A DNA stretch of 64,000 bases, taken from NCBI GenBank assembly GCA_044224315.1, contig JBGAKR010000001.1, positions 1,410,952 to 1,474,951 on the forward strand. The letters run 5' to 3'. Shown here in pieces: positions 10,083 to 18,967 of this stretch (the stretch's first letter is position 1; each line of letters opens with the position of its first letter). The notes under the pieces are model-generated. The model was not told the DNA's origin and ran no database searches. It was given only the letters and a program-made list of their open reading frames with translations. A program made the position numbers and the translations under genes. The stretch comes from JAGXTF01 sp044224315 (GTDB lineage Bacteria > Bacteroidota > Bacteroidia > NS11-12g > UBA955).

Positions 10083-10709
10083 TTATTTGGTGGGCCAGAA
10101 ATTGGGTTTTTTCGATAAAATTCTCTTCCAAGATACTAGTCCAAAAGCGGCTAAACCTAAAAACAGCAGGTATAACAAAGCTGTTAAATCCAGGGATTTG
10201 TATAAGTACATGGGTATGTAAATTATATCAACTAAAATCCATAAATACCAGCTTTCCAATATTTTACGGGCTTGTAAAACAATGGCAATAATGCTTATTA
10301 CAGTTGTAAAACTATCCCAAACAGGCAGGCTGGCTGTGGGTTGCCAAGTAATCAATGCTTTGTACCAAATGCCCCATACAGCAATAAAAATTAAGGCTAA
10401 TAACCAGTAATACTTACGATTTAATTGTGTTATTTCAAGTTTTGATTCGCTATGCTTGCCGCGGGTCCAGGAGATCCATCCGGCAATTTGAAATCCGGCA
10501 AAAATAATTTGTAAAAATGCATCACTAAAATAACCGCTTTGATAAAATACAATGGCATACATGGCTCCAGACAATAAACTCACTGGCCAATTCAGCCACT
10601 TTTCTTTTGCCGCCAGCCATACACACCAAAAACCGGTTGCGGCTCCAATCACTTCAATGGGATTGGAAAGCATCGATTGCAGCTGATCTAAAAGAATGTG
10701 GCCAGTCAT
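10083..10709 (-). CDS. pnuC: PnuC-type nicotinamide riboside transporter
   Basis: A 208-residue membrane protein with the PnuC pattern: EVIGAATGFWCVWLAAKEK at the N-terminus, WPVSLLSGAMYAIVFY, and GWISWTRG in the middle; the last helices contain LWILVDIIYIPMYLYK. PnuC proteins are SWEET-like facilitators that take up nicotinamide riboside (or the related thiamin in PnuT) down a gradient trapped by phosphorylation. No kinase gene (nadR, thiN) is adjacent here, so the substrate cannot be settled from context. The gene is divergent from sod. Confidence 0.9.
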   Translation of the reverse strand: MTGHILLDQLQSMLSNPIEVIGAATGFWCVWLAAKEKWLNWPVSLLSGAMYAIVFYQSGYFSDAFLQIIFAGFQIAGWISWTRGKHSESKLEITQLNRKYYWLLALIFIAVWGIWYKALITWQPTASLPVWDSFTTVISIIAIVLQARKILESWYLWILVDIIYIPMYLYKSLDLTALLYLLFLGLAAFGLVSWKRILSKKPNFWPTK

Positions 10710-10790
10710 TTAAAGATTTTATTTTGCCGCATCAGCCAACAAATTTACTGTTTAGGTCATGTCAAATTGGCAAAGATGAAAGATTGGACA

Positions 10791-10798
10791 TAATTTTG
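10791..10798 (+). promoter_or_regulatory. Probable -7 box of sod promoter
   Basis: TAATTTTG matches TAnnTTTG. A TTG lies about 21 bases upstream (10767-10769). The spacing is slightly long, so confidence is moderate. It would give a leader of about 60 bases before the sod ATG. Confidence 0.5.
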
Positions 10799-10865
10799 TT
10801 TTTAAAGATGCACAGTCGCAGGCTGTCAAATAAAATCTTAACTCATTAACCATAAAAGTATAACT

Positions 10866-11462
10866 ATGTTCGAACTACCACAACTGCCGTATGCGCACAA
10901 CGCACTCGAGCCACACATCGACGCTAAAACCATGGAAATACACCATGGCAAACACCACCAGGCCTATGTTACCAACCTCAATAACGCATTAAAGGGTACG
11001 GAAGGAGAAAATAAGAGCCTGGAGGAGATTGTAAGCAATATAAGCAAATACCCTATGCCAGTGCGCAATAATGGCGGTGGCCATTGGAACCACAGCTTTT
11101 TCTGGCAAATTATGGGCCCCAACGCTGGCGGTGCCCCGACAGGTGAGCTTGCCGACGCAATTAATGCCTCTTTTGGCAGTTTTGAAGCGTTTAAAGAGCA
11201 ATTTGCAGCCGCAGGTACCACCCGCTTCGGCAGTGGCTGGGCCTGGTTGGTAAAGCATGATGGCAAACTTGTTATTTGCAGCACCCCGAATCAGGACAAT
11301 CCATTGATGGATATTGCTGAGGTTAAAGGCACACCCATTCTGGCACTGGATGTATGGGAACATGCCTATTATTTGCACTACCAAAACCGTCGCCCCGACT
11401 ATATTGCAGCTTTCTGGAATGTTGTAAACTGGAATAAAGTGGCCGAATTGTACGCCAAATAA
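10866..11462 (+). CDS. sodA: Fe/Mn superoxide dismutase, probably Mn type
   Basis: This 198-residue enzyme converts superoxide to hydrogen peroxide and oxygen in the cytosol. The four metal ligands are visible: His26 (MEIHHGKHH), His76 (HWNHSFFW), Asp162 and His166 (DVWEHAYY). The glycine-rich GGHWNHS and the glutamine of PNQDNP follow the manganese-type pattern, although family members can be cambialistic. It is a single gene with its own terminator. Confidence 0.96.
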   Translation: MFELPQLPYAHNALEPHIDAKTMEIHHGKHHQAYVTNLNNALKGTEGENKSLEEIVSNISKYPMPVRNNGGGHWNHSFFWQIMGPNAGGAPTGELADAINASFGSFEAFKEQFAAAGTTRFGSGWAWLVKHDGKLVICSTPNQDNPLMDIAEVKGTPILALDVWEHAYYLHYQNRRPDYIAAFWNVVNWNKVAELYAK

Positions 11463-11480
11463 AAAATAGTATTTCAAAAA

Positions 11481-11512
11481 AAAATCCCCTCGGATTTCCG
11501 GGGGGATTTTTT
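11481..11512. terminator. Bidirectional terminator between sod and rplY
   Basis: AAAATCCCC and GGGGATTTT form a stem with an inner CGG/CCG pairing, flanked by A and T runs. This works in both directions for the convergent sod and rplY genes. Confidence 0.85.
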
Positions 11513-11531
11513 ATGAAATTGAAATTTAAAA

Positions 11532-12119
11532 TTATTTTTTGGCAGCGGCAGCAGCAGCGTCGGCAGCTTGCATAAGTGCACGGGTGGTTTTGCAACTTAC
11601 GATTGCATTTTCCTGGGCGTCTAAAATTTCGAAGCCTGAAACCTGTACATTTTTTACTTTTACGCTTTGGCCAATCTCAACGGTATCAATGTTTACATCG
11701 ATATAGTCGGGCAAATTCTGAATCAAACCACGAACGGTAAGTTTGTTGATTTTTTTCACCAATTTACCACCGGCACGCACACCGGGAGAGTTACCTACCA
11801 CACGCACGGGGATAGCCATAACCACAGGTTTAGCAGGGTCAACAGCCATAAAATCAACGTGCAGAATGGCATCAGAAACCGGGTGGAATTGGATATCCTG
11901 TTGGATGGCTTCGTAGGTTTTTCCGTTAATGTCTAATCTCACCTTGTACACATTTGGGGTGTAAATCAGGTTTTTGAAGTCGGCCTCATATACGCTAAAG
12001 TTCAGGTTTTCGCCTTTTCCATACATTACACAAGGTACTTTTCCTGCATTGCGCAGGGCGGTAGAAGAGCTGGTGCCTAGCACATCGCGCAATTCTCCTT
12101 TTAAAAGAATGGTTTTCAT
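11532..12119 (-). CDS. rplY: 50S ribosomal protein L25/general stress protein Ctc
   Basis: A 195-residue long-form L25 (CTC type). The N-terminal 5S rRNA-binding domain (LKGELRD, RNAGKVPCVMYGKGE) is followed by the TL5/CTC beta domain (VHVDFMAV-like ILHVDFMAVDPAKPV) and a short alanine-lysine tail. It binds 5S rRNA in the central protuberance. It is 15 bases downstream of prs and the order tRNA-Gln, prs, rplY suggests one transcription unit. Confidence 0.96.
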   Translation of the reverse strand: MKTILLKGELRDVLGTSSSTALRNAGKVPCVMYGKGENLNFSVYEADFKNLIYTPNVYKVRLDINGKTYEAIQQDIQFHPVSDAILHVDFMAVDPAKPVVMAIPVRVVGNSPGVRAGGKLVKKINKLTVRGLIQNLPDYIDVNIDTVEIGQSVKVKNVQVSGFEILDAQENAIVSCKTTRALMQAADAAAAAAKK

Positions 12120-12134
12120 TTATCTATGCTTTTT

Positions 12135-13121
12135 TTAGTTGCTTTTTAATTCCAGGTTGGTTTGTGAACCCGGGTTGTAAATTTGTTTAAACAGGGTGCT
12201 TACGCTTCCGTTTTCGTGCACATTGCGAATAGCGCGGGCAAAAAGCGGAGCTACAGAAATCACCTTAATTTTTTCGTGGTGCTGTTTTAAAGGAATAGAA
12301 TCGGTTACCAACAATTCGGTAAGTACAGAATTGTCAAGGTTTTCAAAAGCTTTGCCGCTAAGTACCGGGTGACAGCACATGGCCCGCACACTCAGGGCGC
12401 CTTTTTCTTTCAGCATGGCTGCGGCTTTACAGAGGGTTCCGCCGGTATCAATAATATCGTCGATAACTACCACGTCCTTGTCTTTCACGTCTCCAATCAC
12501 AGTCATATTGGCGATTTCGTTGGCACGTTTGCGTTCTTTATCGCAAATAACCATGGGCAGGTTCAGCGCTTTAGCCACCTCGCGGATACGGTTACTGGCT
12601 CCAACATCGGGTGCCGCTATAACCAGATTCTCCTGATTTAGGGTGCGGATATAGGGAACAAAAACAATAGAACTTTCCAGGTGATCTACCGGAATATTAA
12701 AGAAGCCCTGAATTTGGGGGGCGTGCAGTTCCATGGTAATCACACGGCTGGCTCCCGCAGCGCTGAGAATATCGGCCACCATTTTGGAAGCGATAGACAC
12801 GCGGGGTTTGTCTTTACGATCCTGACGGGCAAAACCATAGTAAGGAATAATGCAGGTAATAGAGTTGGCCGATGCGCGTTTAGCTGCATCAATCATCATC
12901 AGCAGTTCCAGCAGATTATCGCCCGGAGGGTTGGTGCTTTGCACCAAAAAGATATCGCAACCGCGAATACTTTCGTTAAATACCGGCTGAAATTCGCCGT
13001 CGCTAAATTTGTTAACTGTGAGATTGCCCTGATCGATTCCGTAATATTCACAGATGCCGCGCGTCAAGGCTTGAGATGCGCCGCCGGAAAAAATCTTTAC
13101 CGGATGTATTAATGATGCCAT
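12135..13121 (-). CDS. prs: Ribose-phosphate pyrophosphokinase
   Basis: This 328-residue enzyme makes PRPP from ribose 5-phosphate and ATP for nucleotide, histidine and NAD synthesis. Class I PRPP synthetase motifs are present: NESIRGCDIFLVQ, the ATP loop DRKDKPRVSI, MELHAPQIQGFF, and the PRPP-binding site VVIDDIIDTGGTL. It follows tRNA-Gln by about 60 bases and precedes rplY by 15, so a tRNA-Gln-prs-rplY unit is likely. Confidence 0.97.
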   Translation of the reverse strand: MASLIHPVKIFSGGASQALTRGICEYYGIDQGNLTVNKFSDGEFQPVFNESIRGCDIFLVQSTNPPGDNLLELLMMIDAAKRASANSITCIIPYYGFARQDRKDKPRVSIASKMVADILSAAGASRVITMELHAPQIQGFFNIPVDHLESSIVFVPYIRTLNQENLVIAAPDVGASNRIREVAKALNLPMVICDKERKRANEIANMTVIGDVKDKDVVVIDDIIDTGGTLCKAAAMLKEKGALSVRAMCCHPVLSGKAFENLDNSVLTELLVTDSIPLKQHHEKIKVISVAPLFARAIRNVHENGSVSTLFKQIYNPGSQTNLELKSN

Positions 13122-13180
13122 AGCTTTGGATTCTACTGTCTCCGCGGAATTGCGGATATCATCAAACCTGCTTTTTTTGT

Positions 13181-13252
13181 TGTCCGACTAGGGCTCGAAC
13201 CTAGACTCTTCTGGACCAAAACCAGACGTGTTGCCAGTTACACCATCGGACA
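13181..13252 (-). tRNA. tRNA-Gln (TTG)
   Basis: A 72-nt cloverleaf: acceptor TGTCCGA pairs with TCGGACA, the anticodon stem TCTGG/CCAGA encloses TTTTGGT with anticodon TTG, and the T loop reads GTTCGAGC. CCA is not encoded. It has a near-consensus promoter just upstream. Confidence 0.95.
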
Positions 13253-13264
13253 ATTTTGGGGTTG

Positions 13265-13295
13265 CAAAAGTACTAAAATCCGATAATAAATCAAG
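13265..13295 (-). promoter_or_regulatory. tRNA-Gln promoter
   Basis: On the minus strand CTTG (13292-13295) is followed after exactly 19 bases by TACTTTTG (13265-13272). This is a near-perfect Bacteroidota primary sigma promoter 12 bases from the tRNA 5' end. Confidence 0.8.
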
Positions 13296-13313
13296 GGCTT
13301 TGAAAAAAATTTC

Positions 13314-14360
13314 TCAATTGCTTGTTTGGGGTCGGTATTCAAATTCTGTTACCGATTCGATTTTGGGTCGGCGCGAACTGAACTTTCGGCTGCTTTTGAG
13401 CAAATTGTCCTGGTAGGTGTATGTTGTAGTCCAGCTATTGGTTTTTAAGTTGTAATGCTCAGATGCAGTAATGGTTGTGTCGGCGCCATAATCCGTGGTG
13501 GTAGTATAGTACAACTTATCGCCATACTTGCCCCGGTATTGTATCATTTTTACGGTGCGGTTCAGGCTGTCAAGCTCATTTATATAGCGGAAGGTTTCTG
13601 TACCCATGTTTTGCTCATACACTTTTTGGGTATGTCCGTTTGGGAGTTTTACCTGGCTACGGCATATACGGGTTTCTTTTTTAGCTTCTTTTTTGGTGAG
13701 TGCTCCATAATGGTTGCAATCATAATCGCGCCGATATACCAGTTTGCCTTTTCTGTCTATTACCTCTTCTACCAGCAGTTGTCCGGTATCGTTCAGGTAA
13801 GCATAGTTGTGCAAGTATTCTTCTTTGGCTGTATTACTGCCGTATACATGCAGCTTTTGCAGCTTATTGTTTTTGTATTCGTAAAAACTGTACGACTGCA
13901 ATTTCATTTTTTCACCTTTGAAAAATGAATATGAAATACGATTGCCCGAATCGTCGTAAGTATTGGTAACCCGGTACTGCAGTTTGTTGTTTTTTACCAA
14001 TTCGTAATTGAGTACCCGGCCTTTGCTATCGGGGGTATACGACTCCACAATTTTTTCATTTCCAGATTTACTTTCGTGGATTATTTTTACTTCATATCCA
14101 TTTGAATCGTATACCGAAGTGGTAATAAAACTGCGTTTTTTGGTAAAACTTTTTGAATTATAATCATAGGTTTCTTTGCGCACCGAGTAAATGTTTTTTG
14201 CCGCAATGGCTGTATCCTTATACAGGTATAACCAATTAGCATATTTAACAACATAGTTGCGCGAAATACCGAATGAAATGCGGTCATTTTTCCAGCCCTG
14301 TGCCTGCAGGCTTGCAGCAGCAGTAATGTTAAATAATAGAAGCAGGTAAAATTGTTTCAT
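13314..14360 (-). CDS. Secreted protein with YD/RHS-like repeats
   Basis: The protein has 348 residues from the ATG at 14360, with signal peptide MKQFYLLLLFNITAAASLQA. The body is a run of short beta hairpins of the type YTPDSKGRVLNYE, NTYDDSGNRISYSFF and YEYKNNKLQKLHVYG, which recall YD/RHS or MORN-like repeats seen in Bacteroidota secreted proteins. No sorting domain or lipobox is visible. The function is unknown. A 16-bp perfect inverted repeat abuts the start codon (14361-14400); five more codons upstream are possible but would lie inside that hairpin. Confidence 0.7.
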   Translation of the reverse strand: MKQFYLLLLFNITAAASLQAQGWKNDRISFGISRNYVVKYANWLYLYKDTAIAAKNIYSVRKETYDYNSKSFTKKRSFITTSVYDSNGYEVKIIHESKSGNEKIVESYTPDSKGRVLNYELVKNNKLQYRVTNTYDDSGNRISYSFFKGEKMKLQSYSFYEYKNNKLQKLHVYGSNTAKEEYLHNYAYLNDTGQLLVEEVIDRKGKLVYRRDYDCNHYGALTKKEAKKETRICRSQVKLPNGHTQKVYEQNMGTETFRYINELDSLNRTVKMIQYRGKYGDKLYYTTTTDYGADTTITASEHYNLKTNSWTTTYTYQDNLLKSSRKFSSRRPKIESVTEFEYRPQTSN

Positions 14361-14400
14361 AATAATCAGGTTCAAATTTAAACGTTTGAACCTGATTATT
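14361..14400 (-). promoter_or_regulatory. Perfect 16-bp hairpin abutting a start codon
   Basis: AATAATCAGGTTCAAA (14361-14376) and TTTGAACCTGATTATT (14385-14400) are perfect inverted repeats around 8 bases. The hairpin starts 18 bases after the stop of the DUF1501 gene and ends directly at the next gene's ATG. It could terminate the DUF1800-DUF1501 transcript, or occlude the start codon in read-through RNA. Confidence 0.65.
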
Positions 14401-14418
14401 ATTTTATAAAAGATTATT

Positions 14419-15993
14419 TTAACGCACCGTTAAAACTTTTGTAATTTTTTTATTGCCCTGTGCCAATTGCACAAAATAGTTGCCACTGCTCAGGCCATTG
14501 AGGTTCACTTCCAGTTCGTGCTCACCTCTTCCGTGTTTGCCGCTGCCAAGGGTCCGAATCTGATTGCCCAGGGCATCGAACAATACCAGGTCTACCTGGC
14601 CGCCATCGGTATAAAATTTCAGTCGGGTACTTTCAGCAGCAGGGTTGGGATAAGGGTCAAATAACTCTATCCGGCTCATCAAATCGGCCCAATCTTCGAG
14701 GCTTGCAGGGTTGGATTTGAAAATGGGCAATGTATTAAAAGTTTTACCCCCCATAACCCTTTTGGCGGCTGCTGGGCTAAGTCCAAGCCAATCTTGCAAT
14801 ACACTTACATATATCTGCCTGAAATCATATTGCATAGGCATGTTGTCGTTTACGGTAGTGGTGCTGGGTATAGTAGGATTGGTGCCAATGATACCGCTTT
14901 GCACTCCGTTTCCGAAAACAAATAGCGGAGCAGCCGCGCCATGGTCAGTGCCCAGGCTAAAGTTGCTTTGTATGCGGCGTCCGAATTCACTCATTGTTAA
15001 ACCTGCTACTTTGTCTGCAACGCCCATCAAAGTCAGGTCGTCCTGAAAGGCTTCTATGGCAGTAGACAATTGACCTAATAAATTAGCATGTGCTCCTTTG
15101 GTTACATCGCTGTTGTCCACTTGCTGGCTATGCGTATCATATCCATTCTGGCTTACCAAATACACCTGGGTTTTCAGCCCACCTTTAATAAGTTGGGCCA
15201 CAATTTTAAGCTGGTCGGCCAGATTGTTGCCAGAAGCAGGATATTTAGTAGACTGATTTTTCCCTGCCGCAGCCGCCGCTTTTACCACTGTAGCATATTT
15301 ATTGGTTTGTTGTCCTATAGTGCGGATATAGGTAAGCTCTTTACCGTAATTATTGGAGGGAGCTGTTTCAACAGTACCGTTCACCAGGTTGTAAAAGTTA
15401 GTAGGGTCGGTTATGGCCATTCCCATACTGGAATTAGGGCCCATTAAAGCCATGCTCACAACGCCTCCTATTTGTATGGCTGGAGGGTCGGGAGAGCCGG
15501 TATTTGGGTAACCTGAGGGAAATCCTGGAAATTCACCATCCAGATATCGGCCCAAAACGCCGGTAACCCAGCTCTCATTGGTATCGGAGCCTGTGCCCCA
15601 AATGTCGCTTGAACGAAAATGTGAGAAATTAGGGTTTGGGTAACCCACTGCCTGAATTGCACTAACAAGCCCATTGTTATACAAATTACGCAGGCCGGTC
15701 ATTGCAGGATGTAGTCCCACACCGGTTTTTCCGCTGAGAGTCAACACTTTGTTTTCAGGAATCAGAATATTGGCCCTTGCAGAGCTTAGTTTGCTGTATT
15801 GGTCGGTAGGAATGAGGGTATTTAAACCGTCATTACCCCCTCCCAAACTTATTACCACCAATATTTTGCCATTCGAATTGGCGCGTGAGCTAAGTGCACT
15901 CAGCAAAGGAGAGGCACCCAGGGTACTTATTTTTAAACCACCTACAGTTACTGGAAGCAGGGTAGAGGCTTTGAGGAAATTTCTTCTTTTCAT
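14419..15993 (-). CDS. DUF1501 protein with T9SS sorting domain
   Basis: A 524-residue protein with a twin-arginine-like leader (MKRRNFLKASTLLP). The DUF1501 domain (sulfatase/alkaline-phosphatase-like fold) spans about residues 40-430, with VVISLGGGNDGLNTLIP, LHPAMTGLRNLY, FSHFRSSDIWGTG and SEFGRRIQSN. The last 80 residues (ELFDPYPNPAAESTRL to KKITKVLTVR) are a type A T9SS sorting domain, so it should cross both membranes. It follows the DUF1800 gene by 22 bases. The two families are almost always paired, but their biochemical activity is not established. Confidence 0.92.
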   Translation of the reverse strand: MKRRNFLKASTLLPVTVGGLKISTLGASPLLSALSSRANSNGKILVVISLGGGNDGLNTLIPTDQYSKLSSARANILIPENKVLTLSGKTGVGLHPAMTGLRNLYNNGLVSAIQAVGYPNPNFSHFRSSDIWGTGSDTNESWVTGVLGRYLDGEFPGFPSGYPNTGSPDPPAIQIGGVVSMALMGPNSSMGMAITDPTNFYNLVNGTVETAPSNNYGKELTYIRTIGQQTNKYATVVKAAAAAGKNQSTKYPASGNNLADQLKIVAQLIKGGLKTQVYLVSQNGYDTHSQQVDNSDVTKGAHANLLGQLSTAIEAFQDDLTLMGVADKVAGLTMSEFGRRIQSNFSLGTDHGAAAPLFVFGNGVQSGIIGTNPTIPSTTTVNDNMPMQYDFRQIYVSVLQDWLGLSPAAAKRVMGGKTFNTLPIFKSNPASLEDWADLMSRIELFDPYPNPAAESTRLKFYTDGGQVDLVLFDALGNQIRTLGSGKHGRGEHELEVNLNGLSSGNYFVQLAQGNKKITKVLTVR

Positions 15994-16015
15994 CTTCTTT
16001 GTAATTAAATTTAGA

Positions 16016-17686
16016 TTAGCAAAGCTGGTATTCTTCCAGGTTCATGATTCCCTTAAACAAATTAAGTAAGAGGTAAGTAACAGTATTTGTATTGCTGGTA
16101 TTCCCCGGGGTTGATTTCCAAGTATTCCAGGCATTGGTCCAGTTGTAATCGGGGATTCCACCGGGCAGCAGCAAGGCTTTCATGGCATCTTTCAGGGCCT
16201 GACTTGCTGGAAGTGGAATCATAAATTCGAGGGCATCGGCTACCAGTTTGTTCGGGTCTGAAGGGTCAGAAAAGCTTTCGGCCATGGCAAACATGTTGGC
16301 TTTTTGCAAAAATCCGGTTTTGTCATAACCTGCGGCTAAAATGTAGTCGGTAAACTGGTTGCGTTTGGGCAAACTGTCGCTGTTAATCCACATTTCGTAG
16401 TACTGTGGTACCTGATACCAGGCTTGCCAACCTGCCACGTTTGGCGGATCTCCGAGGTCCAATCCTTGAATGGTGGAGTAATACCAATATAAAAACCAAT
16501 GGTCGTAAAGGCATGTAACACCATTGGTGGCAAGGGTGGGCATGGTAACTTTGGCTTGTCTGTTGAAGAATACGGTATGGTCGGTTGGGGTTTTTATGTA
16601 GCAACCCCTGTTTGCCATGTCAAAAAAGTGTTCACTCAACAGCAACTTTTGCAATACAGGTTTAATATCGTAATTATTGTTGCGGAAAATATCGGCCAGG
16701 GGTACAATGACATTGGCTTCGGTGCTCGCATCAATATCATAATAGACAAAGAAGCGGTACAATTTTCGGCAAATAAACTTGGCCACTTCTGAATTGCTGA
16801 AAATCATTGTGAGCATGTCGTCCAGCTCTGTGTCTCCAGCTGTAGCGCCGCTGCGACCTGTAATTTTGGTGCTGTTGTAGAAGGATGAGAACTGCTTGTC
16901 CGTAGTATCGTGGCGGGTGCTATCAAAGCTTACAGTTACCGGATTGGATCCTCTGTTTACTTTCCAGCCGGTAAGCACGCGGGCTGCAGCTTTCACATCA
17001 TCTTCGGTATAATGCGAATCGGGGCCTTTGCCTATGCAAAAAAGCTCTTGCAATTCGCGGGCATAGTTTTCATCGGGTGCCTGCTTGGTATTGTAGGTTC
17101 CATTTAGGTAAATAAGCATACCTGCATCGATAGTCACGTTGCGAACCAGGGTTTTAAAATTGCCCATGGCACCAGCTCTGAGCATGGCGTGGTGATTGTA
17201 AATTATCCGCGGATCATCAATGGTATCGGTTTGGGTAGCCAGATGATTATGCCAGAAAAGCACCATTTTTTCGAGTATGGTTTTATCCTGGTTGAGGATC
17301 AATCCATACCACCAGGCTTTAAAACTCTGCCGGCGAGCTCCGTTAAAATCGGGATCGGGGACTGCGTTTATCCAGGTATTGCCCAGCGCTACATTTGGGT
17401 CGGGTTTGGCCACAGTTCCATAATTGTTTAATGGAGGAGAAGGGGCTGTGGTGCTGGTGTTGAGCAGGTCGCTTACAGAGGTGTCGAGACCTTTGGAAAC
17501 AAAGGCATTCAAATCGGCCAGTGTATAGCCAAACAGGGTGCGCGAAAGCAGGTGTTTTACTTCCTGTATGGTCCAGCTGCCACTGTATTTGTTGAGCCCG
17601 GTTGAGGTGCGTCGGGTAACGCTTTTGGTGCTTTGCGGAGCTGCCACTCTGCTTGGCTTGAAATTCAGGAATTCTCTTCTATCCAT
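16016..17686 (-). CDS. DUF1800 domain protein
   Basis: A 556-residue protein matching DUF1800: HLLSRTLFGYTLADLNAF at residues 45-62, MVLFWHNHLATQ, YARELQELFCIGKG, VLTGWKV, and FFNRQAKVTMP. It is first gene of a two-gene unit with the T9SS-sorted DUF1501 protein. An N-terminal RREFL motif recalls a Tat signal, but no hydrophobic core follows, so the export route is unclear. The pair is widespread in Bacteroidota and Planctomycetota; no reaction is known. Confidence 0.92.
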   Translation of the reverse strand: MDRREFLNFKPSRVAAPQSTKSVTRRTSTGLNKYSGSWTIQEVKHLLSRTLFGYTLADLNAFVSKGLDTSVSDLLNTSTTAPSPPLNNYGTVAKPDPNVALGNTWINAVPDPDFNGARRQSFKAWWYGLILNQDKTILEKMVLFWHNHLATQTDTIDDPRIIYNHHAMLRAGAMGNFKTLVRNVTIDAGMLIYLNGTYNTKQAPDENYARELQELFCIGKGPDSHYTEDDVKAAARVLTGWKVNRGSNPVTVSFDSTRHDTTDKQFSSFYNSTKITGRSGATAGDTELDDMLTMIFSNSEVAKFICRKLYRFFVYYDIDASTEANVIVPLADIFRNNNYDIKPVLQKLLLSEHFFDMANRGCYIKTPTDHTVFFNRQAKVTMPTLATNGVTCLYDHWFLYWYYSTIQGLDLGDPPNVAGWQAWYQVPQYYEMWINSDSLPKRNQFTDYILAAGYDKTGFLQKANMFAMAESFSDPSDPNKLVADALEFMIPLPASQALKDAMKALLLPGGIPDYNWTNAWNTWKSTPGNTSNTNTVTYLLLNLFKGIMNLEEYQLC

Positions 17687-17796
17687 GCCGTATTTTTAAG
17701 TTTAGACTGTTTAACCCAAAAAAGGTTTTATCAAAAATAGAAATTATTTTTAATAATTACCCAAATGGTTCAAATTCTGTTTTTTAATAGAACGTA

Positions 17797-18555
17797 TTAT
17801 TTCACCATTCTCATCTGTCCATGGTGAAAATATTTCATTCCATCTGAGGTTAAAATGCCAATTCTACCCTCTTCATCTACATCTACCAAAGTGCCTGATA
17901 TTTGGTCATTGGTGGCGGAATGTAACAAAATTTCCTGGTCTTTTTTCCATAGAAAATTATTAAATTCCGTATTAATTCGCGAGTTTTTATTAATTTGTAA
18001 TTCATTTATATAATATGCTATATGATCTATTACCTCGTGTAATACATCAAGTATAAGGGTATCATTTCCAAGTTCTATGGCCAGGCTGGTAGCGTTCAGA
18101 TTGCCGGTCCAGGAAGTTTGGTTTACATTTAATCCTATACCTGCCGAAAAGGTTTTACCATGTTGGGTATGTTGGGTAGATTCAAGCAAAAGACCAGCTA
18201 TTTTTTTGTTGAAAACATAAATGTCGTTGGGCCATTTGATATGCACCGGCACCTTTAGAAGGTTTTCGATGGCGGCGCGCACTCCGAGGGTAACAGCTTT
18301 ATTCCAAAGGACCAGGTTAGAGGTTTCGGTGGGGTAGAGTAAAATGCTGAGGGCCAGATTTTTTCCGGGGGCACTTTCCCAGTTGTTTATTCCTTGTCCA
18401 CGTCCGGCAGTTTGGTGAAAAGTATACACACCTATTTTTTTCCCCTGCCCGTAAATTTGACTGCAGGGTTCTACCAGTGCGGTTGTAGTGGCACATTGAG
18501 GTGCGTAAAACAAACCAATCCCCGATCTTATTTCTGTAAAATAGAATTCTTCCAA
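17797..18555 (-). CDS. birA: Biotin--[acetyl-CoA-carboxylase] ligase
   Basis: This enzyme activates biotin as biotinyl-AMP and transfers it to the carboxyl carrier protein of acetyl-CoA carboxylase. Motifs: QTAGRGQGINNWESAPGKNL (the GRGxxxxxW biotinyl-AMP loop), VHIKWPNDIYV (KWPND) and KIAGLLLES. The frame is open far upstream through rsfS on the other strand, but those residues are not conserved. No ATG is near the expected start, so TTG at 18555 is chosen, giving 252 residues, normal for the short form without a DNA-binding domain. It is divergent from rsfS. Confidence 0.9.
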   Translation of the reverse strand: MEEFYFTEIRSGIGLFYAPQCATTTALVEPCSQIYGQGKKIGVYTFHQTAGRGQGINNWESAPGKNLALSILLYPTETSNLVLWNKAVTLGVRAAIENLLKVPVHIKWPNDIYVFNKKIAGLLLESTQHTQHGKTFSAGIGLNVNQTSWTGNLNATSLAIELGNDTLILDVLHEVIDHIAYYINELQINKNSRINTEFNNFLWKKDQEILLHSATNDQISGTLVDVDEEGRIGILTSDGMKYFHHGQMRMVK

Positions 18556-18561
18556 AAGCTG

Positions 18562-18580
18562 TTTCTTTGCAGCAAAGAAA
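18562..18580. promoter_or_regulatory. 19-bp palindrome in the birA/rsfS divergent region
   Basis: TTTCTTTGCAGCAAAGAAA is a perfect inverted repeat centred between the two divergent starts. Each half resembles a degenerate -7 box (TnnCTTTG type), so it may be a shared bidirectional promoter core or an operator. Confidence 0.5.
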
Positions 18581-18587
18581 ATACAGT

Positions 18588-18953
18588 ATGGCAAAAATAA
18601 AAGGGTCTGAGTCTGAAGCATTGGTAGCAGTTGCAATTCATGGGATGCAGGAAAAAAAAGGAATTGACATTGTAACGATGGACCTGCGTAAGTTAAAATC
18701 GGCATTTGCAGATTTTTTTGTGATTTGCCATGGTAATACCGAAAGGCAGGCTGAGGCATTGGCGGATAGCGTGGAGGATGAAATAAGAAAAGCCACAGGT
18801 GAAAAGCCATTACACCGCGAGGGGGGAGATAAAGCCGGCTGGATCTTGCTGGATTATGTAAATGTGGTAGTGCATGTTTTTACTGAAGAGAAGCGGGTTT
18901 TCTATGCCCTGGAGGAGTTGTGGGGAGATGCAGAAATTGAGAAATACGCATAA
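18588..18953 (+). CDS. rsfS: Ribosomal silencing factor RsfS
   Basis: A 121-residue RsfS (YbeB/Iojap family) protein that binds L14 and blocks joining of the 30S subunit in starvation. Conserved segments: DIVTMDLRKLKSAFADFFVI, GNTERQAEALADSVE, GWILLDYVNVVVHVF and FYALEELWGD. The ATG at 18588 gives the usual N-terminus; 7 upstream codons are also open. It is divergent from birA and precedes tRNA-Glu, which has its own promoter. Confidence 0.96.
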   Translation: MAKIKGSESEALVAVAIHGMQEKKGIDIVTMDLRKLKSAFADFFVICHGNTERQAEALADSVEDEIRKATGEKPLHREGGDKAGWILLDYVNVVVHVFTEEKRVFYALEELWGDAEIEKYA

Positions 18954-18967
18954 GTTTTTCAAACCAA

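Noticed and set aside
10710..10865. Riboswitch in the pnuC/sod divergent region
   Set aside because: I looked for a conserved aptamer-like structure for NAD, PreQ1 or TPP and saw no recognisable core.
10964..11595. Minus-strand frames opposite sod
   Set aside because: Shadows of the sod gene; they also read through the shared terminator.
12369..13112. Plus-strand frames opposite prs
   Set aside because: Shadows of a well-supported prs gene.
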